From the NCBI GenBank assembly GCA_963576725.1, contig OY755241.1:25518449-25582448 (forward strand): a DNA stretch of 64,000 bases. The letters are read 5' to 3'. A program made the translations under genes and the position numbers. The stretch is from Azorinus chamasolen (Eukaryota; Mollusca; Bivalvia; Cardiida; Solecurtidae). Shown here piece by piece: positions 1 through 11,157 of this stretch. The notes below the pieces were generated by a model. That model was not told the origin of the DNA. It saw nothing but the letters and a program-made list of their open reading frames with translations, and searched no databases. Within the stretch, counting starts at the first letter, position 1, and each line of letters opens with the position of its first letter.

Positions 1-115
1 ATCCGTCTTACTAAAACATCGTACAGCTGAAATTATCTACCATAGTTCTACCATACATAGATCGCAACTGGAAACTGTGATCGACAAATGTTAGGAAGTA
101 CGAAGTTAGCTTTAA

Positions 116-364
116 CCCTTTACTCCATTAATGCGCATTTCTACGCACTTGCAAACAGGATAGACAAAGATCAGACGGCCCTAGAATAGTCGTCTATATG
201 ACTTAACAATATATAATACATATAATACATAATATATAATACATTTGTATTATTGTACAGTTTTTACTACGGCAAAACGACTGTGTCCATGCGAGATTGT
301 AAAATTTGATGTAATTAATTTCCATTGGTGTCATTTATTTCGTGAATATTCATGGAGTAAAGGG
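116..364. mobile_element. TTAA-flanked MITE (type B)
   Basis: TTAA at 112-115 and 365-368. Ends are CCCTTTACTCCATTAATG and CATGGAGTAAAGGG. TTAA duplication plus a CCC/GGG terminus is the hallmark of piggyBac-superfamily elements, so this is best read as a piggyBac-like MITE. Its internal hairpin (GCAAACAGGATAGAC...) is only half preserved. Confidence 0.75.
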
Positions 365-421
365 TTAATTGGTTATTCGAGTAATATCGATTGTCGCAAA
401 TTAGAACCTACGATTATTTAA

Positions 422-657
422 CCCATTCCCTCATAGGCTAGTTTTAGACCAAATCTCTCTGAACAAAGCTACCGAAAATGAGCATTTACTAGAGAAAGGG
501 TAATGTTAGAATTGTGTAGTTTTGAAACATATTAAGCAAATGCTCTATATATCACAATGGTTTCAAAAAGTGACTTTTACCGAGGCGCAGAATGGCGTGT
601 TATGGGGGGGGGGGGGGGGGGGGGGGGGGAGTGGGGGGGGGGGGGGGGGGGGGGGGG
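422..657. mobile_element. TTAA-flanked MITE (type C) with poly-G expanded right end
   Basis: TTAA at 418-421 and 658-661. It begins CCCATTCCCTCATAGGCTAG, the type C start also seen at 22123 and 41430. The right terminus should be about ATGGG; here it is two G runs (604-629 and 633-657) separated by AGT. The reading frame through it (poly-Gly) is spurious. Confidence 0.75.
604..657 (+). repeat. Poly-G tracts (26 G and 25 G)
   Basis: Two homopolymer runs separated by AGT. They form the right end of the type C MITE, so the run probably grew from its terminal GGG. Length may be unreliable in the assembly. Such a run can form G-quadruplex structures. Confidence 0.9.
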
Positions 658-704
658 TTAACTGTGTAGGTACACGCAGTTGTTTTAATACATGTATTTG
701 TTAA

Positions 705-879
705 CCCATTATTACCTCATGAATAATTATGTAAGAATATATCATTTCATGAATATTTATTGCCTGCATTTTTACATTGGTACATAATATCAAATGAGAA
801 ACTAGTGACCGAGTGTCATCAAAGAGCTACTCGGCGTCTCATCTGTTTGCAAACGTGACACATGGTTGAGGATAACGGG
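705..879. mobile_element. Probable TTAA-flanked MITE, degenerate
   Basis: Left TTAA (701-704) then CCCATTATTACCTCATGAATA; right end GGG-A-TTAA at 877-884. Inside is a relic of the hairpin right arm (TCGGCGTCTCATCTGTTTGCAA). The boundaries are less sure than for its neighbours. Confidence 0.45.
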
Positions 880-1091
880 ATTAAGTTGTACGAATATATT
901 TTACATATATTATCTATATATATATACGTCATGTATATTCATTAGTTCAATGGTTTGCATGCACGTCTTCGTTCATTGTTTTTTACATGATTAACCATTT
1001 GCCTCGTGAATACTCATGTAAGAAATAATGACGCCATGAATACAGCATAATAAACGGTCATTCATTTATTGAACATGAGAGTCTTAGAAAA

Positions 1092-1175
1092 GCAGGTTGG
1101 TTGCTTAATGCAGGTCAAAAATAATACAGAAAGCTTTCTGCATTACTTTTAACCTGCATTTAAGCTACCACCTGT
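1092..1175. repeat. Hairpin of the AATGCAGG family
   Basis: GCAGGTTGGTTGCTTAATGCAGG...CCTGCATTTAAGCTACCACC folds around AGAAAGCTTTCT. This is the internal hairpin that also occurs inside TA-flanked MITEs further on. No outer ends are visible here. Confidence 0.7.
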
Positions 1176-1704
1176 CTTACATAAATATAACCATACCTCT
1201 TTTTGATGTCCAATTATGACATGCTCTACTGTATGTAACCAGACCATAGTTTCCCTGTATGGATCCCCAATATGTTATGTACATGTTAGTATGTTTACGC
1301 TTGTATGTATGTTCATGTGCGTGGTGAGTGTGCACGAGAGAATCGGTTAAGTGTGAGTTGACATGGTGAGTGAAGCATATCAAGTCACCTGACCGTAGTT
1401 AATGAGCTAAACCTCTTTTCCCGCTTCCAATATTCTGGCTATAACTCTCGTTCTAAACGGACGTCTATATCATAGAAAACTCTCCGTGGCTATTGCTTGT
1501 ATTCCTCTCATAACGACCAGCTGGTAAGCCTTCTATTTGTTATATTTAGGATTTAATTTACAATTCATTCATTTATTCGGTTAACAATGAATCAAGTCGG
1601 TTACGCTATTTGAACTTCGATACGCGAGTCTTATTATTCAACTCTGGCTCAACATTGTACTCATCATTTCTATTTTGTATTTCAGACCCTTATTACTTTT
1701 TACA

Positions 1705-1904
1705 NNNNNNNNNNNNNNNNNNNNNNNNNNNNNNNNNNNNNNNNNNNNNNNNNNNNNNNNNNNNNNNNNNNNNNNNNNNNNNNNNNNNNNNNNNNNNNNN
1801 NNNNNNNNNNNNNNNNNNNNNNNNNNNNNNNNNNNNNNNNNNNNNNNNNNNNNNNNNNNNNNNNNNNNNNNNNNNNNNNNNNNNNNNNNNNNNNNNNNNN
1901 NNNN
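1705..1904. other. Assembly gap of 200 N
   Basis: Exactly 200 unknown bases, a conventional placeholder. The true gap length is not known, and reading frames across it are meaningless. Confidence 0.98.
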
Positions 1905-2425
1905 ATGTAGAGACAATTGTTTGGGTCTTGAGAAATCTTGACTTACTGTATGACTGATCTATTTCCAAACATGCACATCGGTCATTAAATATGTTCATCC
2001 TAACACTTTACCTGATAGGGACACATTTTACGACTTTGCAAACAGAGCAGACCACATTAGGATCCACCTATTGAAGCCGTTCGATCTGAATCTGTTCCGC
2101 TTGCTGATGTTCCGCTTGCTTATGTTGTGATTCTACCTTGTGCCACAGTGAATAAGAATAAATTGCTCAGAGTGCCACCAATAATATTTTACATAAATAT
2201 TCATGTTGTAAAGGGTTACATTGCACTGATGTAGACACTACATTCGTAGTTAACATATTCCCTCATATTAACACATTTTGTCCTCTCTGTAAAAGTCACT
2301 TTATGAAATCATTGTGGTAAATAGAGCATTTGCTCCATATGATAATAGCTTATTCAGTAAACCCCTGTATACAGGAACTTTCTTTGTTACGTTCGACCTG
2401 CATCATCTACTCTTAAAGACACATA

Positions 2426-2711
2426 CAGTTGAACTTCGATATCTCGAACTCGGATAACTCGAACTTCGGGATAACTCGAACAAAAAGTTCAGTCCTTCCA
2501 AAAATTACAGTACAGAATTGCTCTAAATTATATCGCTACAGGTATCTAGACACACGTGACAACTTAATACGGGTCTAAAGTATTACTTTAGACCTGTATT
2601 AAGCTGTGGCATTGAGAAACCGTTCAGATTAGAAAACGAATGACTCGAACTCCTCTTATATCGAACTAATTTGTACGGTCCTTTGATGTTCGAGTCATCG
2701 AAGTTCAGCTG
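2426..2711. mobile_element. TA-flanked MITE (Tc1/mariner-like ends)
   Basis: Flanked by TA (2424-2425, 2712-2713). Ends are CAGTTGAACTTCGA and TCGAAGTTCAGCTG, followed inward by repeated ATAACTCGAAC motifs. It contains a small perfect stem at about 2557-2605 (ACTTAATACGGGTCTAAAGT / ACTTTAGACCTGTATTAAGC). A TA duplication with CAG termini fits Tc1/mariner-type elements. Confidence 0.75.
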
Positions 2712-2918
2712 TATGTTTATTCACGACGTGGTCGTAGTATATGGTTTTACTGTATGATAACTTGTTGTGTACAATCAGTTTGTTTCCAGTTGCATCTTGA
2801 TCTAAAATGCCTAACACTACAATAATGAAGTGAAAAACGAAACTAACCTTTTGTAGATCGAAAAATGGAAATATGATGATATAAGATTGAACAGGTGACA
2901 GCTTTCCAAGTTGAATAA

Positions 2919-3144
2919 CTCTTTACTCTATGAATATTCATGTCAAAAATAATAACGTCATGGCTATTCATTAAATAATGACATGTGAACACAAAATTTT
3001 CTATCAATGCAGTAACTGCAGAATCATATCTACATGTGTATTATATAATAAGCAAACAGAGCAGACCCTGATCAGACGGCTCCTACAGGACCCATCTGAT
3101 CTGGGTCTACTCTGTTTGCAAAGGCGTATTGATAGAGTAAAGGG
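2919..3144. mobile_element. TTAA-type MITE (type B) with full hairpin
   Basis: Right TTAA at 3145-3148; the left flank has decayed to ATAA before CTCTTTACTC. It carries the complete internal hairpin at 3052-3119 (GCAAACAGAGCAGACCC...GGGTCTACTCTGTTTGC). Confidence 0.65.
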
Positions 3145-3206
3145 TTAAAATGTCATTTTCCCCAGGAGCGGTATAACAGAAGATTCCCTCTAAAACAACC
3201 ATTTAA

Positions 3207-3377
3207 ATCTTTGCACGCTAAGTATATTTTTCGTCTGCAACAATTGTTGTCTGCTTCAATTCTTAAAATAAACTTTCACTATTGTTTTGCAAAATATGGT
3301 CAAGGTGGCAAACAGTTTGGATCCAGATGAGACGCCGCATTGTGCAACGTCTCATCTGGATCCAAACTGTTTGCACA
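3207..3377. mobile_element. TTAA-type MITE (type E) with BamHI-site hairpin
   Basis: Left TTAA 3203-3206, then ATCTTTGCACGCTAAG. An internal segment ACAATTGTTGTCTGCTTCAATTC is shared with copies at 8240 and 58390. The palindrome is at 3308-3374 (GCAAACAGTTTGGATCCAG...). The right boundary is not clear. Confidence 0.55.
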
Positions 3378-3447
3378 GGTAATAGCGAGCACAGCTCGCA
3401 AGAATGGCCGAAGGCCATTCTTGCGAACGAAGTGAGCTCTATGGTAA
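3378..3447. repeat. Inverted repeat centred on GAATGGCCGAAGGCCATTC
   Basis: The inner arms CGCAAGAATGGCC / GGCCATTCTTGCG are perfect; the outer arms are imperfect. It abuts the hairpin to its left. Confidence 0.7.
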
Positions 3448-3529
3448 CGCGTAGGATATAATTTTGGTTTTGTAGGCTGTATATTGTTAACCTGGAATCG
3501 GATCTGCTGATGTTTACTTCCGGTTTTGA

Positions 3530-3602
3530 CCATGGAGGGAAATAACCGGTGTGTTCCGAGTGATTCATGGAGGGAAATAACTGGTGTGTTCCGAGTGATT
3601 CC
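3530..3602 (+). repeat. Tandem duplication of about 36 bp
   Basis: CATGGAGGGAAATAAC(C/T)GGTG followed by TGTTCCGAGTGATTC appears twice in a row. The following ACGGAATATGACGAGTAGTT is also found at 15787-15806, marking a dispersed repeat. Confidence 0.75.
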
Positions 3603-4641
3603 TATATTACTAACTCTTACGGAATATGACGAGTAGTTACGATTGAATACCCGACAGTCCACACAAATCGCAACAACGTTTGTCTACGAAGAAAATCGAT
3701 ATTCTAAAACTTACTACATTGAAAATTGCATTTCGTTTCGGTATAGATTAGATTTAACTATTTTAATCGCTGTTTTTTTTGCCAGAAAATTAATGTTTTC
3801 CGTTCGGTAAACATCTCCGTCCGACATCCAGTTAGCGGTAAAGGCCGAGTGTATGATGACGTATTTATCCACAACTTGTAAGTGACGTAGTTGTGGTCAC
3901 ATGATGTGGTCGTCTGCAGTGCATTTTGTTTACATACAAGGCTCAGCTGTGTTACTCTTCCGGTTCCTACTGTCAATAACTTTGTATGTGAGTAATTTAG
4001 ACATTGATTTTTTTTTCATTTGAATCAGTTCTCAATACAAAACATCACATTATTTGAATAAGATCTACATCTAGATATTTATCCCGGTGTAGAGTGTTTT
4101 CGACGGTGTAAGCGGTTTTCGTAAATTTGACCTACTTAAACAAATGCCGATTGCTTGAATAAATATGCGAGTGAAACATGCAAACGAATGTATATCACTG
4201 AGATTTTATAAAGAACTAGGTCTACGGCAACGTAGAATTGTTTGTGAAATCTGACTTGTTCTTTCCGAATACTCTATCCGAATAGTCTGTCTGTCTGCAG
4301 GTCTGTCTGTCAGTGTACTGTTTAATTTAGTAAGTTTCGTAGTCTTTCTGTCCTTCTTTAAATGGATACTGTTTTACATAAATCAGCCTGTCTGTCTGAC
4401 TTCTTTAAATAGGCCTACTGGTTTACAAAAATCATTCTGTCTGTCTGTCTCACATACAACCACATCTAACATCCCAGACATAGATCTACAGCCTTGAAGA
4501 CATATTCTCTAATTACAATCACTCTACACAGAAAGTTAATTTAACATTATTGAACAACTTGAAGGCTTAGCAACATCATTTAACACAGACATCACAACTT
4601 TAAAGGTTGGGAGCATACCACCAGCATCACTTCAGAAATAG

Positions 4642-4982
4642 ACAAAATTCAAAAACAAGCACAGCAAATTTCATTCAAGCCAATTCCCCGACACTGAAAT
4701 ACACACTAAACAAAAATCTTTAGAAGAAGACATAAGACATATAAATACAAAAATAGCACACATAAACACTCAGCACAATCTACCAACAATCAGATTGGAT
4801 AGAGGCATCCAGAAAAGAAGCACACAAAAAAAACGAGGGAGGCATGCCCCAAATTCTAAAAAATGTAGAAAATCTACTTATATATGAAGTTATGTTCATA
4901 TATGGATGATGGAGTTCATCCTGATCACTGGCTAACTACAAGTGGTTTTCCATTGTTTGCAAGACAGTTCAGAATGACTTAA
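4642..4982 (+). pseudogene. Decayed reading frame, possibly transposon-derived SGNH-like C-terminus
   Basis: An open stretch 4642-4884 reads ...EEDIRHINTKIAHINTQHNL, then basic residues RGIQKRSTQKKRGRH, and stops at 4885. In another frame 4902-4982 reads MDDGVHPDHWLTTSGFPLF and stops. The order 'INxxIxxxN ... basic ... DGVHP' is what I remember from SGNH/GDSL-like domains in invertebrate transposon ORFs, where DGVHP holds the catalytic Asp and His. One frameshift would join the two. There is no start codon. Family assignment is from memory of the motif only. Confidence 0.35.
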
Positions 4983-5748
4983 GTTGTCCTTCTTCGCTGC
5001 AAGATGTTGATGCTATTAATTACAATTTTAATGATGAAAATGATTCTGATTCATGGGATTTCAAACGAAAATAGCTTTTAACTACCCCTATGATATACTG
5101 TATGCATGTGAAACACATAGTTCAAATGTTTAACCCTTTCCTCCATGCTAAATAGGAAATAGCTAAACATTATGTTGTATGTTTTAATAAATACATGTTT
5201 ATAAATGCATGCACACAGTATTGTCCTTATCCTATTGACCTATCCAGTAACTTCAAAGTCTATCATCACCATCATTAGCATCAATTGTCATTTAGGTTAC
5301 TAACACAACAGCTCTATCAATATCTTCTGTTTTCTGCATGTTTCTATCTCAATGCACCTAAATGTACCTGGTGTATATATACCACAACTAACACACAGCT
5401 TGTCTTGCCATTTTAACCAATCCTCTGCATATTTAACACCATATGACACCTTTACTATATTTTTTACAATTAATATTTACTGATGATGGTGAATACAGAT
5501 CTGATGGCAGCTTAAATCATGATGAAAGTAACGCAGAAAGCTCCTTGAGCTTTCTGGTTTCTTGTCATCTTGCGTTAAGCATTACCAAACCTTAATTTCA
5601 GCTTGCTTGAAGCAGTATTACATTATACATGTAATGCCCTTCTGGCAATGAAGGAAAGGGTTAATATCACTAATCTACTGTCTTGTGATTTAGACTATGT
5701 CAATAATTTAAACATCAAAGTGCAGCATTATGAGTTTCTTATTTTACT

Positions 5749-6098
5749 TGTAAAAATTGGGGGTGACATGATCGTCGCTAACCAATACACAAAGTTCTAT
5801 TTCACAGATATATTACAACATTCAACTTGTAAAAAATTGGTGGATGACTTGATCGTCGCTAACCATGATACACAACTATTTCACATTATATTACAATATT
5901 TAACACATATATATTGCTAATATATATACATTTTATTACTAACTGTAGTATTTTTTTTTATAAGAAATTGAATACACTTTTATTTCACATTAATATTACA
6001 GTACTTTGTGAAGTTGACTTATTGCCAAGGTTCAGTTAAAGCCATTTTTTTTTTTAAATCAACATAGTATGGTGGGTGACATGATCGTCGCTAAACAA
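5749..6098 (+). repeat. Short dispersed direct repeats of GACATGATCGTCGCTAA
   Basis: G(G)TGACATGATCGTCGCTAA or a close variant occurs at about 5764, 5844 and 6074. The first two sit in an 80-bp near-duplicate that includes TTCAACTTGTAAAAA. The surrounding sequence, 5600-6310, has only unconvincing reading frames. Confidence 0.6.
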
Positions 6099-6309
6099 TT
6101 AAACATACATTAAATAAATTGCAGCCGGACAGTCACTTATATAAGTCTGAAACACAAACATCAGCCAATAAGATGTCACAGTCTTGGACCAAAAGTAGAT
6201 CTATCAACCACTTTATGACTTGGATATGTATTAAAGGGGGTGTCCCTACATTTGACGTGTTTCATAAACACTTGAAATATACAAAAGTCATTTGTTTATA
6301 TATATGCTG

Positions 6310-7740
6310 AAAAGTAGTATATCACAAAAAGCCCCATCCAATTACCGTTTATAATGACAAAACATCCAAGTGTTTCATATCGGCGATCCCGGTTTTACTC
6401 CCCGATGTTTCAGTTTTATTCGGTTTGTGTTTTAGTTTCGTAACTGTTCGCCCTATTCGCGATTCTCCGGCCACTTCCGAGAAAGCTATTACGAAAACAA
6501 TGAAAGGATCGGGTGATCATTGGCACAATGCGGAAGAATTTAACGGAAAAGGTCGATAATATTGTGTTGTAGAACAAAAACTATCAGTATTGATGAAATC
6601 AGTTTATTTGTATCACAGGAACATTTTTCGATATAAGTTCAAATTAGGAACCTTCATAATAATGATTGAGCATTATTATAACAGATACCAAGTTTTATGA
6701 TATTATTGAAAATATACGATCATTGTAGGGACTTCCTCTTTAACGAAAAGTAAGAGATTGATGGTTTAAGTTAAGATTTGTTTTCTTGTTGTGCTTTCAA
6801 CTTTTATCAAGGTGTACTGTATTGGTTTATTGTTCTGTTACTTTTAGAATCTGGTGTATAAATAATCAAATTCACCATATGCTTTCATTTTATTTAGTTG
6901 AATGCGTTTGGCAGCTGTGCTCGCTTATAGGCTGTGCCTATTTCATATTACCAGTTTCGCCGCTATCGTGCAAAGAGTTAATGAATAAACATTGTTGTTT
7001 TGCGAAATATGCAGAAAGCAACAGTTGGAACATTTTGCATAGTTTTTATCCTGCATTGAGCCAACACCTGCTTTAAGTACCCAGAATATGCGGCTGCATT
7101 AAGAACTTAATTGTATTTCAATAAGTTAAGAGCAACCCGGAAGAGAATTTGAACTGCATAAAAGCGGAACACCTACAGTCAAACAACTAGGTCTGACGTG
7201 TCAAAGGTCAGCCCACTCGGAACACCTCGGCTATTTCTATCGAAATAAGACCTCGGAGATAACACGGGGGAAAGAAGTAGTCCCGTCCAACATGGCGGTC
7301 AGTGTAAACATCGTTAGCTATGTAACTGCACTTGATCCGACAATACATACAATACACAGGGGCAGGAGAAATATACAATCTGAAACTGGTTAGTGTAGGA
7401 AAAGATATTCTACAGAGCACAACGAAAGAAACAAACAATTACGCGCTACATAGTAATTCTTGTTTATTTACATATGCAACGGCTATGTTGACATTTTCCA
7501 GCTGAACTATGCCCTTTGAAACAGGTTAGAGTAGATCTAGAGTCTAGACCCAGGCGAGATGTCGAGTTATTTGGTGTCTTGTCAATATCTAAACTGTTTA
7601 GCACTAGATTAGACCAGAAAGAAGGAAAAACGCATAGAAAATGGAAAACTAAACAGCCTGACACAGTTTCATCTACACCAACATGGTACGAAACTGTCAA
7701 AATACTGTAGCTCATAATTGATAATGTTTCGGGTGTGTTG
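6310..7740. other. No recognised gene or repeat
   Basis: I see no hairpin MITE, tRNA-like sequence or splice-bounded coding exon here. A short match (CAAACAACTAGGTCTGAC at 7181-7198) recurs in reverse at 16526-16545. A partial CCAACATGGCGG-like patch at 7288 is promoter-like at best. Confidence 0.4.
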
Positions 7741-7748
7741 CACTTCCA

Positions 7749-7814
7749 GAACGTCGTGATCTGGGTCTACACTGTTTGCAAATGCTTGAAAACGCGTTTT
7801 TATGAAGGAAAGGG
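7749..7814. mobile_element. Right half of a TTAA-type MITE (type A)
   Basis: The fragment starts inside the hairpin (GTGATCTGGGTCTACACTGTTTGC) and ends GAAGGAAAGGG before TTAA 7815-7818. The left half is missing. Confidence 0.6.
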
Positions 7815-7896
7815 TTAAACTGAACGGACCCAATTTATCAACACTGCTATCTAGCATTTGACATCAGTTGACCAGGGTCACCTCAGTGTGCTTTAA

Positions 7897-8270
7897 CTCT
7901 TTGCATGCTAGGGGTGAAACCACAGGGGTGAGACCCGTTTGAGTCATTATATGTGTAAATGTATATAGCTTTCTATATAAACATATAATGACTCAAACGG
8001 GTCTTACCCATGTGGTAGATTATTGACCTGTAAGACAGCATGCTAATTTTGTGACACAGGTGCCGTCTGCCGGGATAGCGTTAAAACCGAAAGTAGCTCG
8101 ATATCACCATTTAGAGTACACAGATGTGAAATAACCCCTGTGGGTGAAACGTGATTAACTATGCAAACAGTTTGGATCCAGATGAGACACCACATAATGC
8201 AGCGTCTCCTCAGAAATTTTATTTTTAGAATTGAAGCAGAAGACAATTGTTGCAGACGAAAAATTTGGGT
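7897..8270. mobile_element. TTAA-type MITE (type E), composite
   Basis: Left TTAA 7893-7896 then CTCTTTGCATGCTAG. It includes a perfect palindrome at 7931-8004 (AGACCCGTTTGAGTCATTAT...), a 100-bp segment (about 8031-8130) repeated at 20933-21041, and a half palindrome of the GTTTGGATCC kind (8162-8214). The right end is uncertain. Confidence 0.5.
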
Positions 8271-8318
8271 TTATTTATATAGAATAAACTGTAGACTTGT
8301 ATCTCTATCATATCACAA

Positions 8319-8364
8319 GCAAACTGAGCAGACCCTGATCTGGATCTACTCTCAGTCTGTTTGC
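8319..8364. repeat. Shortened AGACCC hairpin
   Basis: GCAAACTGAGCAGACCC and TCTACTCTCAGTCTGTTTGC with the GACGGCTCC apex deleted. Confidence 0.6.
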
Positions 8365-8449
8365 AAAGGCATATTTAATGGTTCATGAAAGATGGATTAT
8401 TGTGGCCATTTTAGAAAGTGAAGAAACATCTATATTTCAAATTCCCTTA

Positions 8450-8556
8450 GCAAACAGAGTAGACCCTCATCAGACGGCTCCTACAGGAGCCGTCTGATCT
8501 GGGTCTACTCTGTTTGCAAATGCATGAAAACATTATTGTATGAAGCAAATTTAGGG
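8450..8556. mobile_element. TTAA-type MITE fragment (type A)
   Basis: Full hairpin at 8450-8517, then the type A tail ending AGGG with TTAA at 8557-8560. The left end is not recognisable beyond about 8395. Confidence 0.6.
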
Positions 8557-8691
8557 TTAAAATGAGGAATCAATGTATCAACACTGCTAGAGCATTCAAA
8601 GTTTGTGAGTCTCTGAGAAATAGCAAATTATTTTTGAAAACTTAAGGAGAATCTGCAGTTTGAGTGAGTTACAGTACTTCATTCAGGCTAT

Positions 8692-8931
8692 CCCTTTCCC
8701 TCATATAAACATGTTTTCACTCATTTGCAAACAGTAGACCCTGATCAGACGGCTCCTAGAGGAGCCGTCTGATCAGGGTCTACTCTGTTTGCTTATGGAA
8801 TTTGAAATATCTATTTCTTTAGTTTCTAAAATTACTACATTGTATCACAATCCATATATCATTATAACTAATTTATCCATAAATATTCAGTAGGTATTGA
8901 AATTTGAAATAAATATAGAACAGGGAAAGGG
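8692..8931. mobile_element. Complete type A MITE flanked by CTAT, not TTAA
   Basis: Ends are CCCTTTCCCTCATATAAAC and GAACAGGGAAAGGG, a 240-bp element with a full hairpin at 8727-8792. The flanks are CTAT on both sides (8688-8691, 8932-8935), a matching 4-bp duplication that departs from the TTAA of its sisters. Confidence 0.8.
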
Positions 8932-9538
8932 CTATCAGTTAGTGTGAGCAGATATCTTTAATTTGTCCTGATAAATTTATAGTTTTACTTGTAGAAACAT
9001 GTACAACAGAATAAGTGGAATTATATATACCATTCAATGTGTTCATTATCAACAATATATATTTCATTTCAGTGTCAGCAATTGTGGACAATAAACCCCT
9101 GGAAACTGGATTTTATGGGTGTATTGGCTCTATAATTTTGAAATTGCTTAAATTTGATGCTGTTTCATTGTTATGGAGATGTTATACCTTGGCTTTCATC
9201 ATATTAAACATCTGGAGGATTGAGTAGTGCTCTTAATACAAGCTGGAGGACAATTCATATGCTTTTCCACTGAAAAGGTCATCTTCATTTCAACACGAGG
9301 GGTACACACAGAGGTGTTGGTGCAATTGACAGGGGTTCAACACCCTTTGGACTTAAAAAGGTACCAGAGATCATGCTGCATATTTTAAGCAGTATTTTTT
9401 CATCTTGCTCAATTTCAGAGACACCATGGGTGATGGAGACATTTTTAGGGTCAGCAACTGTGTTGTATACTAAAGACAACTCATTCTTCCTCCCAAATTG
9501 TCATTTTAGACAGAGCTATCCTCATTTGTGAATATTAA

Positions 9539-9716
9539 CCCCACTAATGCAACCACCTAAAAGAGGTATAATTCTGGGTTCTAGATGCAGTTGGTTACTT
9601 AATGTAGGACAAAAGTAATGCAGAAAGATTTCTGCATTACTTTTGTCCTGCATTAAGCAACCACCTGCTTATAAAGACATCATTGTTTATTTATTAAGTG
9701 GTCGCATTAGAGGGTT
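9539..9716. mobile_element. Mariner-like MITE with AATGCAGG hairpin
   Basis: Outer inverted ends are CCCCACTAATGCAACCACC and GTGGTCGCATTAGAGGG. Inside is the near-perfect hairpin 9590-9672 (CTTAATGTAGGACAAAAGTA...TTTTGTCCTGCATTAAGCAA). It is the sister of the element at 46947. Confidence 0.7.
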
Positions 9717-9930
9717 TTTTCTGTATCGACATTTTGAAAACCAACATAACATATATAAATTGATCATCAATTTGATGTTTTATTACTTTTGATACAAAGG
9801 CTATAGACACTATACATACAATTGTCGAAGCATGTGATTTGTATTTTGGTCCAGATGCCTTGTATTGCAAATAAACTATTGTCGTTGCCAGTCATTGTCA
9901 TTGGAAGGCAGGTGGTAGCTATATGACATA

Positions 9931-10094
9931 TGGAAGGTGGAACATTGTAACCATTTTATGAAGTATAGAAACAGATCTATCTAATTCCATCTGCAAACAG
10001 AGCAGACCCTGGTCAAACGGCTCCTATAGAAGCAGTCTGATCTGGGTCTACTTTGTTGCATATGCGTGAAAACACATTTATATGAGGAAAAGGA
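9931..10094. mobile_element. TTAA-type MITE fragment (type A)
   Basis: Starts GGAAGGTGGAACATTGTA, carries a hairpin at 9993-10059, and ends GGAAAAGGA before TTAA 10095-10098. The next 80 bp (10096-10178) is an AATGCAGG-family hairpin. Confidence 0.6.
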
Positions 10095-10095
10095 T

Positions 10096-10178
10096 TAATG
10101 CAAGTCAAAGGTAATGCAGAAAGCTCTAACAGGAGCTTTCTGCAATACTTTTGCCCTGCATTAAGCAACCACATGCTT
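10096..10178. repeat. Hairpin of the AATGCAGG family
   Basis: AATGCAAGTCAAAGGTAATGCAGAAAGCTC... pairs with GAGCTTTCTGCAATACTTTTGCCCTGCATT. Confidence 0.65.
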
Positions 10179-10676
10179 TTTCAGACTCATGTTCAATAAA
10201 TGAATGGCCACTCATGGCAGGTTCTACTGCACATCTAGTTCAGATGGCTACTGTAGAAGTCATCTGCTCTGTGTGCTGATGGAATGGTATAGATCTTTGA
10301 CTAGGTTTTGTATTATAAGCCAAAACATTCCTTGAAGTTTTATTACAAAATAAGTTAATGAATAAACCTTTTCCTAATGGATACTTGTTTTATGCATTTG
10401 CAAACAGCAGACAAGCTATCCATAGTCTGCTTTTTTGGAATAAGACGTTTCTACATTTTCTACCATGATGGAAAATTCCACTGTCAAGGTTCCATCATAG
10501 AAATTCTGTTATTGAATATTCATGAGGTTCTGAAATTTTTAACAAATAAATATCCCTGAAGGGAAGGATTGAAAACATGTCTCTATTATATCTTAAAAAA
10601 TTGGACAATGATTTGGGAAAAGAGTCCTTAATGCAATGAAAAAAATGAATATCAGAATCAGCTTCTAGGGATTTTA

Positions 10677-10800
10677 CCCTTTCCTTCATATACAGATATG
10701 TGCCTTTTCTCACAATTGCTAACAGAGTAGACGGAGATGATGCCAGATCAGACGGCTCCCATAGCAGCTATCTGACCTAGGTCTGTTCTGTTTGCTATAA
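10677..10800. mobile_element. TTAA-type MITE fragment with hairpin
   Basis: Begins CCCTTTCCTTCATATACAG. The hairpin spans 10718-10795 and its left arm carries a short insertion (GGAGATGATGCCAGATCAGACGG). No right terminus is visible. Confidence 0.5.
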
Positions 10801-11089
10801 GAATATGATAGGTATATTTCTTCACCTGTTAAATTGACTAAAAATTTGCTAAGCAAAGAATTTATAAATGGTGCATACTGATTAGAATCTTGTTTTGAGT
10901 GAATATGCTATGAAACCACAAACTTGAAACTTCTTAACAGCTATGTAATTAAAAATAGTATCTTTGCATACATTTTTCAAATCTTTCATACAACACTTTC
11001 AAAGCATCTTGTTTTTCTGTGCATTAATAAATACTGAGCTCTTTTAAACATTTCCTTTGTATATTAAATGCTTTTTGATGCACACCTTT

Positions 11090-11157
11090 GCAAACAGAGT
11101 AGACCCAGATCATAAGGCTCCTGTAGGAACCATCTGATCAGAGTCTGCGCCGTTTGC
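11090..11157. repeat. AGACCC hairpin, isolated
   Basis: GCAAACAGAGTAGACCC...CGTTTGC with several mismatches. No MITE ends are evident on either side; 11160-11740 shows nothing else. Confidence 0.6.

Noticed and set aside
522..704. A poly-Gly reading frame
   Set aside because: Produced by two G homopolymers at a MITE end; no support as protein.
1610..1998. Reading frames spanning the N block
   Set aside because: Most of their length is unknown sequence.
3052..3119. Regular hairpins read as a CRISPR array
   Set aside because: The palindromes are dispersed over 60 kb with no constant spacer length, sit inside transposon ends, and the DNA is eukaryotic.
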